Shown here: positions 16,072 to 24,362 of the stretch, in pieces | Numbering within the stretch: the first letter of the stretch is position 1 | Layout of the letters: each line of letters starts with the position of its first letter | Source of the DNA: Lentisphaerota bacterium | GTDB taxonomy: Bacteria > Verrucomicrobiota > Kiritimatiellia > JAAZAB01 | Assembly: GCA_016188985.1 (NCBI GenBank) | Contig: JACPGM010000006.1 | Coordinates: 1-64,000 of the forward strand | Reading direction: 5' to 3' | DNA: 64,000 bases | The notes under the pieces: generated by a model | What the model saw: only the letters and a program-made list of their open reading frames with translations | Databases searched by the model: none | Told to the model about the DNA's origin: nothing | Made by a program: the position numbers and the translations under genes

Positions 16072-17862
16072 TTAAAGCGGCCTGGCCTGGTTTTGTTTAA
16101 GCAAGTCATTTTTCCGTATCCATATGAAATAGGATCCGATGGTGATGCGGTCAAAATCATGCGCCAACATCCGTTGGACCTCGGCGTTGCCCAGTACCGT
16201 TTGATACGTCGTGACGCTATTGATCGGCAGGCCGATCACAATGAGCGCCGCTTTACGGGCGTGGGGCAGAAATCGTTCCGCAGTGCGGTAACGACTATCG
16301 GCGCCTTCCATAAAACCCCTGACTCCCCAACCCAAATGATGATACAGATCGGCCGTTAACATCATGTCCTGAAGCGGTATGGTTTGTCGGCGTAAGAAGG
16401 CCAGCACCGCCTCCGTTTCCCGCTTGTCGCCCCCATAGCAATAATTGGTCATATAGGGGGCTTGAAATTGCAACCACAGCATACCGGTCGCCGATCCCAG
16501 ATAACACGCCAACAAAAACGCCGCGCGATAGCGCCGGAAGATCATCGCCAATATCCCCAACAGAGCCGCCACGAGCAAATACTTCCAGGCCAACGGCCGC
16601 GTGACGGCGTTCCAGATGGGCGCCGCCCCGGCAAGCGCCGCCTCGCGCAACTGATAATACACGGCGTAAATCGGGTCGCCAATCACGCAAAGCTGGATGG
16701 CAAGGAAGATCAATGCCCAAGCGCCGGCAAGGACCCAGACGCGGCCAGGAACATTTTGCAGGCCCGCGCGGCCCCAGGCCGCGATGAGCAAAGCGAACAA
16801 ACTCACAATCGAATAATGATACTTGGGAACGCCATGCGTAACTGCGCCACCCCCCATTGAATACACCGCCAGATTTGCCACGGCGAGCAGGATCAGCAAA
16901 TAAGGCACGTAAATCCTTTTTTTCCAACAGGCCCATAACGCCGCCAGCGCCATGAGGGCGTACCAGGGCGTGACCCAGGCGACCACGCTGGCCGCATTTT
17001 GAGCCAAGCCGGTGATCGTTAGTTCGGCCGAGGATTGTGAGAGCACTTTTTCCGCCAGATGCTTAAACGGCAGGGCAAACCTATCACCATGGTCTTTGCA
17101 AAACCAAGCCCAACTCGCCAGGAAAGCAAGCCAGCCCAAGGTCACGCTTATAAAGCGTAGGACCATAGGACGCCCGACCGGGCTCGGCCGACCCAGGTGC
17201 CATCGCCGGACGAGCGGTTCGATCAGGTACGCCCCACCTAACAGAATGGCTGAAAACAGGTGCGTCCAGGCCATTAAGGCAATCACAACGGTGCGCCACC
17301 ACAAGGTGAGGCCGTTCTCTTCCGGTTGCCGCAGTTCACCGGCCACGGCCGCTAAAAAAAATAGAGGCACATAAGTGCTGATCATATCGGGCAGTAAGGA
17401 GCCGTGCACCGTGAACGGATTCGCGCAGATAACGGCCCAGGCCAAAACACCCAGCCACCAACCATCCTGTTCATTCACGCGGCGGGCTATGTAAAAGATC
17501 AGCAATCCCATGCCCAGCACGCTGAAGACTCCGAGCAGGCGGGCCGCCGCAACGGTTACGCCCAGCCTCGTTAGCAGCTCTCCGTAGGTAAGATACATTA
17601 GAGGCGGGTGGTCAAAGGATACCCGCACTAGTCCGCTGTCAGGGAACGTTCCGTGGGCGGCCAGATGTTGATAGATACCGATGGAGATTAACTCATCGCC
17701 CATCAATATTTCATCAAGCGCGTGATAGGTCCAGAACAGGTACCACCCGGCGCAAAGGCAAAACAGGGCCGTGGCTAAGGCGGCCTGCCTGGCCGGAAAT
17801 TCCTGCCGGGCCCGTGCCAGTGGGGCCGCTGACGGGGACCTGACTTGTGAACGCGGCGTCAT
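16072..17862 (-). CDS. GT39/ArnT-like integral membrane glycosyltransferase
   Basis: 596 aa with roughly 11-13 hydrophobic helices. The first periplasmic loop has the acidic motif 'EILMGDELISIGIY' and 'VRVSFDHPPLMYLTYGELL' (D-E and D-H-P-P), characteristic of the GT39/GT83 (PMT/ArnT) clan that uses polyprenyl-phosphate sugars. The C-terminal third is more soluble ('TIPLQDMMLTADLYHHLGWG'), as in that clan. It would add a sugar on the periplasmic side to a lipid, glycan or protein; acceptor unknown. A second, decayed gene of similar type lies at 20665-21592. It is flanked by repeat-rich spacers on both sides. Confidence 0.8.
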   Translation of the reverse strand: MTPRSQVRSPSAAPLARARQEFPARQAALATALFCLCAGWYLFWTYHALDEILMGDELISIGIYQHLAAHGTFPDSGLVRVSFDHPPLMYLTYGELLTRLGVTVAAARLLGVFSVLGMGLLIFYIARRVNEQDGWWLGVLAWAVICANPFTVHGSLLPDMISTYVPLFFLAAVAGELRQPEENGLTLWWRTVVIALMAWTHLFSAILLGGAYLIEPLVRRWHLGRPSPVGRPMVLRFISVTLGWLAFLASWAWFCKDHGDRFALPFKHLAEKVLSQSSAELTITGLAQNAASVVAWVTPWYALMALAALWACWKKRIYVPYLLILLAVANLAVYSMGGGAVTHGVPKYHYSIVSLFALLIAAWGRAGLQNVPGRVWVLAGAWALIFLAIQLCVIGDPIYAVYYQLREAALAGAAPIWNAVTRPLAWKYLLVAALLGILAMIFRRYRAAFLLACYLGSATGMLWLQFQAPYMTNYCYGGDKRETEAVLAFLRRQTIPLQDMMLTADLYHHLGWGVRGFMEGADSRYRTAERFLPHARKAALIVIGLPINSVTTYQTVLGNAEVQRMLAHDFDRITIGSYFIWIRKNDLLKQNQARPL

Positions 17863-17903
17863 GGCTTTCTTGTATTGCGGATTGGAACCTATCTAAAAAA
17901 ATC

Positions 17904-18139
17904 GTGACTGTTCAGGTCGTCAAGAAATGAAACTACGAAAAACGCGAAAGGCGCGAAAATGGGAAATAGAATTGTATTCAATTTCGCGTATTTTGCGCAT
18001 TTCGTAGTTCCCGCCACAGGCGGGTCTGCCTAAGGCATGATCCACCTCAGGCGGACTCGTGCTTCGTAGCGAAGGTTTACTTCGCAGAGTAGCATCCGCC
18101 AAGGGCGGAAATTGTTTTCTCAGATAGCTGAGTAGTTAC
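17904..18139. mobile_element. MITE-like element, family A, with 8-bp target duplication
   Basis: Ends GTGACTGTTCAGG and CTGAGTAGTTAC are terminal inverted repeats. AAAAAATC flanks the element on both sides (17896-17903 and 18140-18147). The inside carries ACGAAAAACGCGAAAGGCGC and its partial inverse. Compared with the copy at 29628-29764, about 100 bp of GC-rich palindromic sequence (starting CCCGCCACAGGCGGG) is inserted near the right end. Confidence 0.85.
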
Positions 18140-18180
18140 AAAAAATCGAGCCCGGTTCCATATTATCTGGCTATGCCGGT

Positions 18181-19077
18181 TTAATTCTTACGTGCCATGG
18201 CCACCAGCGAAGGCGAGATCAAAAAGTTCCCGAAACTTGCAAGATAGAAAAAATAGGCAAAGGCGCCCAGCAGTTTGCTGAAGATCTTCTGCCAACCTGG
18301 TATGCGCCGATCGCTTGTGGTTGTCCAGCTTAAAGCTGTGAGCGCAACCTTGATATCGGTAAATCCGATTTCGCGGAACAAGCGCGTGATTGAATTGCGG
18401 TCAAATGCCGAGGAATGAATCACGGTCTGCTCCGCCCAGTTGAGCCGCGGGTGCATGCGCCCCAGAAACGTAAAGAACTTATAAGCCGCCAAATGGAATG
18501 CGGCGTTGGAAAACCGCACGAGCACTACTCCGCCGGGACGCAGCAAGCGATGGGTTTTCCGCAGCGCTTGGCGCGGACCGGGCAGAAATTCCAGGACGTT
18601 CAAAAACGTCACGGCATCAAAATGCTCCTCCGGGCACTCGAACTCCTCAAACGCGCCACAGGTCAAAGTCAAACCAAAATGCCGGCGGGCAAAAGCCGCC
18701 TGCGTGGCGGCCGTCTCGACCCCGTGACAGTCCCAGCCGCGCTCGGCGCACAGGCTCAAAAAAAAACCATGCCCGGCGCCCACATCCAGAATGCGGTTGT
18801 TGCGGCGAAACGGCTCCAGCAATGCCAGGTATTCCGCGCACGCTTTCCTGCGGCTGGCGATCCAGTCCGCTGACAGGCCGGCGGCCCCTTCGCGCTCGAA
18901 ATAAAGGCGCAGCGCGGCGGCCTTACGCCGCACATTGCGATAGACCAGGCCGCAGGACCGGCAGCGCACCACACCGCCGGTTTTTCCGCCGGGGATGGGA
19001 TGCGTTCCAAATAGAAGCTCCGGATTGTCGGCGCCGCATAAACCACAGCAGACATGCTCGTAGAGATCCGGGTCCAT
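18181..19077 (-). CDS. Class I SAM-dependent methyltransferase with N-terminal Cys ribbon
   Basis: 298 aa. It begins with CGLC and CRSC pairs (putative zinc ribbon), then motif I 'NRILDVGAGHGFFLSL' and 'FDAVTFLNVLEFLPGPRQALRKTHRLLRPGGVVLV'. The C-terminus has a hydrophobic patch (KLLGAFAYFFYLASFGNFL), so it may touch the membrane. Its ATG overlaps the TAA stop of the upstream B12-radical SAM gene by one base (TAATG), so the two are translationally coupled and probably act on the same product. This is the third ribbon-type methyltransferase in the locus. Target unknown. Confidence 0.82.
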   Translation of the reverse strand: MDPDLYEHVCCGLCGADNPELLFGTHPIPGGKTGGVVRCRSCGLVYRNVRRKAAALRLYFEREGAAGLSADWIASRRKACAEYLALLEPFRRNNRILDVGAGHGFFLSLCAERGWDCHGVETAATQAAFARRHFGLTLTCGAFEEFECPEEHFDAVTFLNVLEFLPGPRQALRKTHRLLRPGGVVLVRFSNAAFHLAAYKFFTFLGRMHPRLNWAEQTVIHSSAFDRNSITRLFREIGFTDIKVALTALSWTTTSDRRIPGWQKIFSKLLGAFAYFFYLASFGNFLISPSLVAMARKN

Positions 19078-20456
19078 TATTTTAATATTATGGTTTTAAA
19101 CTTGCGCCAGAAATATCTTATGTCCCGGGCGTTTCTGATCAGCATGGCGATTCTAAAGATGCGTTTAAGGTCATAAAACCTTTTTTTCGCGGCTAAACGC
19201 AGCCTCGCCAACTCTTCATCAGGAACTCTTGATAGCCGGGCAATGGGACGTCCAAAATGAAAAACTTCCTTCTCATAGAACCTTTGGCGTATTTCCTCTT
19301 TTTTATCTCCCAGGGATTCAAACAGCTTGGTTCCCGGAAAAGGCACCGGCGTGGAAAAACTGGCCACGTGCAACCGGGACCTCTGGGCGAACGCAATAGT
19401 TTGTTCCATTTCTTCTCTGGTTTCATCGGGCAAGCCCAGCAGGAAGTACCCCCAGGTCCAGACCCCTTTGCCGACCGCTAAATCTATGGCATACTCTACT
19501 TTTTTCAGATCCAGACGCTTGTTTATGAGTTGCATCATCCGCGGCGAAGCGGTTTCTATTCCAAAAGCAACCATAAAGGCGCCGGCTTTTTTAATCTTGT
19601 CCATTAATTCTTCATCCACCAAGTCAGCTCTTAAACCGCTGGGAAATTGAATGCTTAAATCCAGCTTGCGGGTAATAATCAAATCCAGGATGGCCTTGGC
19701 TCTTGGCGCGTCCACGTTAAAAGTATCGTCCTCGATATGAATTTCTCGGACCTTGTATGTTTCATATAGAAGTAGAATCTCGTTAAACACGTGCTGGGGA
19801 CTGCGGCTTCTGAATTTGTACCCGAAAGATTTACAGCAATAAATGCAGCCGTAAGGACAACCGCGCGAAGTTAAAATCGGCATGAAGCGGTCTCTTTTTT
19901 TCACGATCCCGTGCATGTCGGGAAATTTGAAATATTTCTCCAAGTCTAATAAATGATAGGCCGGATAGGGGATGGTATCCAGATCTTCAATGAAATGTCT
20001 GGGCTTGTTGGTAACTATATGACCGGACTGGTCTTTAAATACCAGACCGGCAATTGCTTCAAAGCCGGCGCCGCCATTCTTCATGGCCAGGGCCAGTTCG
20101 GCCAACGTTTCCTCGCCTTCGCCAATTACGGCAAAATCGACTTCTTTATGGCGGAGAGTGCCAACCGGATCCGCGGTGGGATGGTGTCCGCCGAATACTA
20201 TCGGAACATGAGGTAACGTAGCTTTGGCGATCCGAGCTATTTCAAACGATGGAAAAGTATTAAAGGATAAGCAATTTATTCCAATAAGATCAGGCGCTTC
20301 AGCAATAAGTCGCTGGCGCAATGTATCCGGAGTGAACCCGCCCACGACATAATCAATAATAGAGACTTTGATATTCAAACTTTCCAGCTTGGCGGCTAAA
20401 TAGGCCAACCCGATCGGCGGATAAATGGTCACTGCTTTTATCAGCGTGACTTTCAT
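19077..20456 (-). CDS. B12-binding radical SAM protein
   Basis: 459 aa from the ATG at 20456 (MKVTLIKAVTIYPPIG), which has AGGAG at good spacing; the longer ORF-track start at 20543 reads through repeat sequence and is rejected. The N-terminal cobalamin-binding-like domain (about 1-140, with 'PIVFGGHHPTADP') precedes a radical SAM barrel with the CxxxCxxC cluster at Cys200, Cys204 and Cys207 (GCPYGCIYC). The family includes methyltransferases acting on unactivated carbons and other enzymes; 'YFLLGLPDETREEMEQTIAFA' is typical. The coupling to the downstream methyltransferase suggests modification of a sugar or lipid of the polymer. Substrate cannot be read. Confidence 0.85.
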   Translation of the reverse strand: MKVTLIKAVTIYPPIGLAYLAAKLESLNIKVSIIDYVVGGFTPDTLRQRLIAEAPDLIGINCLSFNTFPSFEIARIAKATLPHVPIVFGGHHPTADPVGTLRHKEVDFAVIGEGEETLAELALAMKNGGAGFEAIAGLVFKDQSGHIVTNKPRHFIEDLDTIPYPAYHLLDLEKYFKFPDMHGIVKKRDRFMPILTSRGCPYGCIYCCKSFGYKFRSRSPQHVFNEILLLYETYKVREIHIEDDTFNVDAPRAKAILDLIITRKLDLSIQFPSGLRADLVDEELMDKIKKAGAFMVAFGIETASPRMMQLINKRLDLKKVEYAIDLAVGKGVWTWGYFLLGLPDETREEMEQTIAFAQRSRLHVASFSTPVPFPGTKLFESLGDKKEEIRQRFYEKEVFHFGRPIARLSRVPDEELARLRLAAKKRFYDLKRIFRIAMLIRNARDIRYFWRKFKTIILK

Positions 20457-20517
20457 AATTAAGCTCCTTTGCCCGTAGGATAACCAACGCGGGCTTTGCC
20501 CGCAACCCAAAGAAATT

Positions 20518-20600
20518 AACCACGGATGGACACTGATAAACACAGATAAATAGGGATCATCCCCGCCAGTATCCGTGTCTATCCGTGTTTATCTGTGGTT
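20518..20600. repeat. CCACGGAT-type palindromic repeat
   Basis: Arms AACCACGGAT and ATCTGTGGTT face each other around internal GATAAACACAGATAAA and TATCCGTGTTTATC. A GCGGGCTTTGCCCGC hairpin lies just outside (20489-20503). Related elements are at 27809-27947, 45127-45226 and in the MITE at 55192. Confidence 0.75.
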
Positions 20601-20664
20601 TGCATTCTTTTTATTGATCGTGGTTTCTCAGGTATCAGGTACTGATTAATTGCGCGATGTAAAA

Positions 20665-21592
20665 TTAAGGTATATTAGATTGGATGACCGGGTTGCGATC
20701 CCGCAAAACCTCTTGCTGGTATCCCACTAAAAGAATTCCGTTTGCATTCCAGCGATCGAAGGGGTGATATCCTATGCGTCGCCATTCCATCGCCATTGTG
20801 TCCGGATTATTTACGTGCGAATAGAAAACCCGTATGCGTTGTTCCGCCGTCATGGATTGAACCGTTCTAAATAGCGGACTCATGTTCTTTCTTAATTCCC
20901 TAAGATCTGATGAACGGAGGACCCCGGCGATTAGGTTGGTCATGGGGTCCACCCCAGATCATCCAGAAGCCTAATAAGGGCAGGGCCAAAACGCCTGCCC
21001 CGTCGTGGGTGTATAAAAATAAGAGGCCGACAAGGATAAATATGACCCCCCAACCCAAGGATGGCCGGGACCGATAACTCTTCCAGAGAATGCCCAGGCA
21101 GACAGGCCAGAGTGTCATCAGCATGACATACATTCGCGTTTCCTGCGAATAATGAACGGCCACAGGCGCAAGGGAGGCCAACAGCGCGGAGGTTAGCGCG
21201 ATAGCGCGGGATCGAAATAAAGACCGGGCAAGCCAATAAGTTGTCGCAATATGGACGCATCCAAAAATCACCGAAAGAAAGCGTGTGGCCCACGCTCCAT
21301 CGCCTAACAGGCGAAACCACCCTTTGAGAAAGGCGTAATACCCAAATGGATGGAAATCGACCAGGAATGTATCGCTGATTATGGCGCCCAGGGACCGATC
21401 AGCCACAAAGAGAATCGAATAAACCTCATCCAGCCATAAGGATTCACGATCGAGATGAATTATCCGGATCATCCATCCCATGAGCACGATTATGAGTAAT
21501 AAGAGGTAATGGCGTCGGCCATTGGTGCTTCCCCGGCAAAGAAGAACCTTAGCTCGCGGTACGATATTCTTAATGGATATGGACATGCTCAT
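20665..21592 (-). pseudogene. Decayed GT39-like membrane glycosyltransferase
   Basis: Two overlapping frames make up the remains. The 5' part (21592-20900, 230 aa) has a first helix, then 'LDRESLWLDEVYSILFVADRSLG' and 'VDFHPFGYYAFLKGWFRLLG', the acidic first loop of GT39-type transferases, and several helices. The 3' part (20952-20665, 95 aa) is soluble ('RVFYSHVNNPDTMAMEWRRIGYHPFDRWNANGILLVGYQ') and looks like the C-terminal domain of such a protein. The frames differ by one base and overlap by 53 bp, and the total is about 310 codons, against 500 or more expected. A frameshift plus an internal deletion best explains this. A sequencing error would explain the shift but not the missing length. 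Confidence 0.65.
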
Positions 21593-21693
21593 GCCCTTTT
21601 GTCCCCGCCCATTGGACGGCCTTTGGACAGCATGGAATCACAACGCTTATCCTGAGTATATATGCGTCTTTGATTAGGAACGCTCTTCAAACA

Positions 21694-21910
21694 AATTGTC
21701 CAATCAAGGGTATCTCCTTGACTGGACTACACTCCATATGTTGTGGTGCACGGCCGCTGTCATTCCGAGCGGAGCGAAGCGGAGTCGAGGAATCTTAAGG
21801 GTTGTTAATGCGCATGAGATCCCTCGACAAGCTCGGGATGACAGCAAGCAGAAGGCACTACATTTTGTGGTAACTCCAGTCAAGGAGATAGCCTTATTTG
21901 TCCAATTCGA
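21694..21910. repeat. Inverted-repeat element with nested TCGACAAGCTCGGGATGAC hairpin
   Basis: Imperfect arms of about 40 bp share TATCTCCTTGACTGGA on the left and its complement TCCAGTCAAGGAGATA on the right. Nested inside, 21758-21843 is a member of the TGTCATTCCGAG...CTCGGGATGACA hairpin family. The 444-bp space 21593-22036 shows no supportable gene. Confidence 0.7.
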
Positions 21911-22036
21911 TAAGTTGGGAATACGCTTGCTGGCATCCAATATTCCATCTATGGTGGCCTCGGTGCCGCAGAGTAGTAGCATGCCCCATAATGGTTTAGT
22001 CACTGTCCTGAGTACCCTAGCAGGCATCGTGATGCT

Positions 22037-23152
22037 ATGAAAATTGGCGTTGACGCCCGCGAGTTCGTCGCGACCGGCAAAACCGGTATCAGCCGCTACC
22101 TGGAAAATCTCCTGACGCCTCTGGTTGGTCGGCCGGAATGGGACTTGATTCTCTTTGTTCCGCGGGGCGAGTTTGTTCCGGCGGGGTTGTGCCGGCCGCA
22201 GGTTAAGGCGGTGACTTTGCCGCCCTGGCCGACTCTCTTGGTGGATCAGGTCAGTCTGCCCAGTTTGGCCCAGCGTGCGGCCGTAGATGTTTTTTTCAGC
22301 CCCTATTACAAGGTTCCTTTAACCGGCCGCTTTCAACGCATTATTACTGTGCACGACATCATGTTTCTGCGGCGAAATGAATTAGCTCCTTGGCGGCGGC
22401 ATCTCATCGCCATCCAACTGCGAGCTGCCCTTGGCAAGGCTGACGTTATTCTGGTCCCCTCCGACTTTACTGGCTGCGACCTGGTGAACTTCGAGCCTCG
22501 CTGCCAAGGCAAGCTCCACCGCTTTAATTTTGATTTGACTGAGCAGTGGTTAAGCCCGCCGAAACCGGACACGGTGGCTAAAATACGGCAGCACTACTCT
22601 AATGGCAAACGATTTTTGCTGTATGTGGGCAATTTCCGCCCTCACAAAAATGTTGATCTGCTGGTTCAGGCTTTTGCCGGATTGGTTAAAGCGTGCTTGG
22701 CCGCCGACTGGCGTTTGCTTCTAATTGGCGGCGACCAGGAAAACTCTCTACGGATTACTACGTTAATCGCCAAACAGGGCCTGGCCGAGCAGATTCTGGT
22801 CTATCCCAATGTCAACGATGGGGACTTGCGGGGACTATATGCCGCCGCTGACTGGTTTATTACTGCCTCAGGCTATGAAGGTTTCGGCTTTCCTCTGCTC
22901 GAGGCCATGGCTTGTGGTTGCCCCGTGATCTGCCACCTCAACACGGCGATCCCAGAGATGGTTGGCAAAGCGGCCCTGGAAATATCCAGCCTTACGGTCG
23001 AAGGCGTCGGTGCGGCCCTGCACCAAGCCTGCCGGCTGGCGGCCGCCGCTAAAAAGGAATTCGTCGAAAAAGGCTTTCGTCAAGCGTCGCGCTTCGCGCC
23101 GGGGACGGCCGCCGCCGGTTTTTCAGCGCTTCTGGCTACGCTGAGGGGATAG
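22037..23152 (+). CDS. Glycosyltransferase family 4
   Basis: 371 aa. 'MKIGVDAREFVATGKTGISRYLENLL' is a classic GT4 start with the Gly-rich loop; 'FLLYVGNFRPHKNVDLLVQAFAGLV' begins the donor half and 'YEGFGFPLLEAMACGCPVICHLNTAIPEMVGKAALEI' holds the E-G-F-G-x-P-x-x-E motif. The pattern resembles mannosyl- or rhamnosyl-transferases, but the donor cannot be assigned. It is the last recognisable gene of the polysaccharide locus and converges with the peptidase-like gene, with 33 bp between the stops. Confidence 0.87.
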   Translation: MKIGVDAREFVATGKTGISRYLENLLTPLVGRPEWDLILFVPRGEFVPAGLCRPQVKAVTLPPWPTLLVDQVSLPSLAQRAAVDVFFSPYYKVPLTGRFQRIITVHDIMFLRRNELAPWRRHLIAIQLRAALGKADVILVPSDFTGCDLVNFEPRCQGKLHRFNFDLTEQWLSPPKPDTVAKIRQHYSNGKRFLLYVGNFRPHKNVDLLVQAFAGLVKACLAADWRLLLIGGDQENSLRITTLIAKQGLAEQILVYPNVNDGDLRGLYAAADWFITASGYEGFGFPLLEAMACGCPVICHLNTAIPEMVGKAALEISSLTVEGVGAALHQACRLAAAAKKEFVEKGFRQASRFAPGTAAAGFSALLATLRG

Positions 23153-23185
23153 TTGCCGCACGCCTTCCGACCGCTCCCAAGCGGC

Positions 23186-24184
23186 TCACCGCCGGAGCAA
23201 GCCCGTGAAGGTGTAGGTATTAGGCTCGCCGTAAAGTTCAACCAGGAATTGATACAGTTCGGGTTGCACTTCACGGATCAAATCGGCGCCGCTCATCCGC
23301 AAGCGCCCCCGGTTCTGCCGCAGGTTGGCGCGGATGACATCCAGGGCTGCTCCCGTATAACCATTCCCTTCATCTTCGTCCTCGCCTATTTGCGCCGAGT
23401 CAAACATATTGGCAAAGGGCACCGGGCAGAAATAAATTCCCGTGGCCTCGGCCCAATACTCCATCCAACTGATCGTAGAATATCGCGTCAGCGCCAGTCC
23501 ATTCGCCATTGCCTCGTTGTACAGGTCCCTTGCCCACTCTCTACATTCCGGAAAAAACTGCCGCAGCCTGGGCCACCCCTGAAAAACATGCCCCAGTTCG
23601 TGGTGAATGATGAACTGCTCGTAAAGCGGAATAGCGTATAGCGGAATGGTCTTGAGACCGTCATAGTTGTAGTCGTCATATTGATCAGGATACCAGAGTT
23701 GAATCGGCGTCAAGGCGGTCACTACCGTTAGATCGAAAAAGTCCGCATCGCCGACCCCCTTGCTGCCCAAGCCCTCCCCGAATTGAAGGATAGTTGCGTG
23801 ACAATCATAGGAAAGCAAATCTTCTTGCAACGGCCCGCCAAAAGGGCTGTTGACCAGCACCTCGGCGATGGCAAACGAAAGGAAATCGGTGAAGTATTCG
23901 TCCAGACGCGGATTCTCGAACGTCGAGCGCGTATAATAACCTGCTTTCAATTCCTCGGCGCACTGAACCACGGCCGCGTAATTAGGAATGTCGTAAGGAA
24001 ACATCCATTGCATCAGCCGTGCTTCATCGAAGCGGCTCGCCGGTTTGCCGGCCTGGGCTGCTCCGAGCATGCCGGCCATTGCCAATGCCGCCAGCGTCAG
24101 AAATATCCCGCGGCGCCGTGAATAGCGACCGTATACAAGCAGAGCCTGGAAACAATGAGACCCAAAATATTCTCTCGTTTGCAT
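23186..24184 (-). CDS. Putative secreted zinc metallopeptidase-like protein (HExxH)
   Basis: 332 aa, family not recognised. The N-terminus has a hydrophobic stretch (GIFLTLAALAMAGMLGAAQA, about 26-45) preceded by Arg residues, consistent with a signal peptide. Residues 194-199 read HHELGH, an HExxH zinc-binding motif, followed by Glu-containing helices (YNEAMANGLAL at about 222, EYWAEATGIYF at about 242-252) that could give the third ligand as in gluzincins. The N-terminal start is uncertain (Met1 or a later Met, as the first 20 residues look non-native). It lies downstream of the lyase and sulfatase genes on the same strand, so glycan or glycoprotein breakdown is a plausible context. Catalysis is inferred from the motif only. 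Confidence 0.6.
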   Translation of the reverse strand: MQTREYFGSHCFQALLVYGRYSRRRGIFLTLAALAMAGMLGAAQAGKPASRFDEARLMQWMFPYDIPNYAAVVQCAEELKAGYYTRSTFENPRLDEYFTDFLSFAIAEVLVNSPFGGPLQEDLLSYDCHATILQFGEGLGSKGVGDADFFDLTVVTALTPIQLWYPDQYDDYNYDGLKTIPLYAIPLYEQFIIHHELGHVFQGWPRLRQFFPECREWARDLYNEAMANGLALTRYSTISWMEYWAEATGIYFCPVPFANMFDSAQIGEDEDEGNGYTGAALDVIRANLRQNRGRLRMSGADLIREVQPELYQFLVELYGEPNTYTFTGLLRR

Positions 24185-24362
24185 GGCAATTTCCTCCGGG
24201 GTTTATGCAAAACCTTTGCGGTTATACTTGCCATGATAAGCATAAATCGTGCCAATCTGCCGGTGAGTGTAAAAAAAGAAGCCAGTGAAGCGTTTTTTTG
24301 CCGTTTTTCCCCGGTTCAGGCGGAAACCACCGCGGCCGAACTCGCAGTTTTAATAATGTGGT

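Noticed and set aside
21704-22027. 107-aa minus-strand ORF in the 444-bp space
   Set aside because: It runs through an inverted-repeat element and a hairpin repeat; the sequence is repeat-derived.
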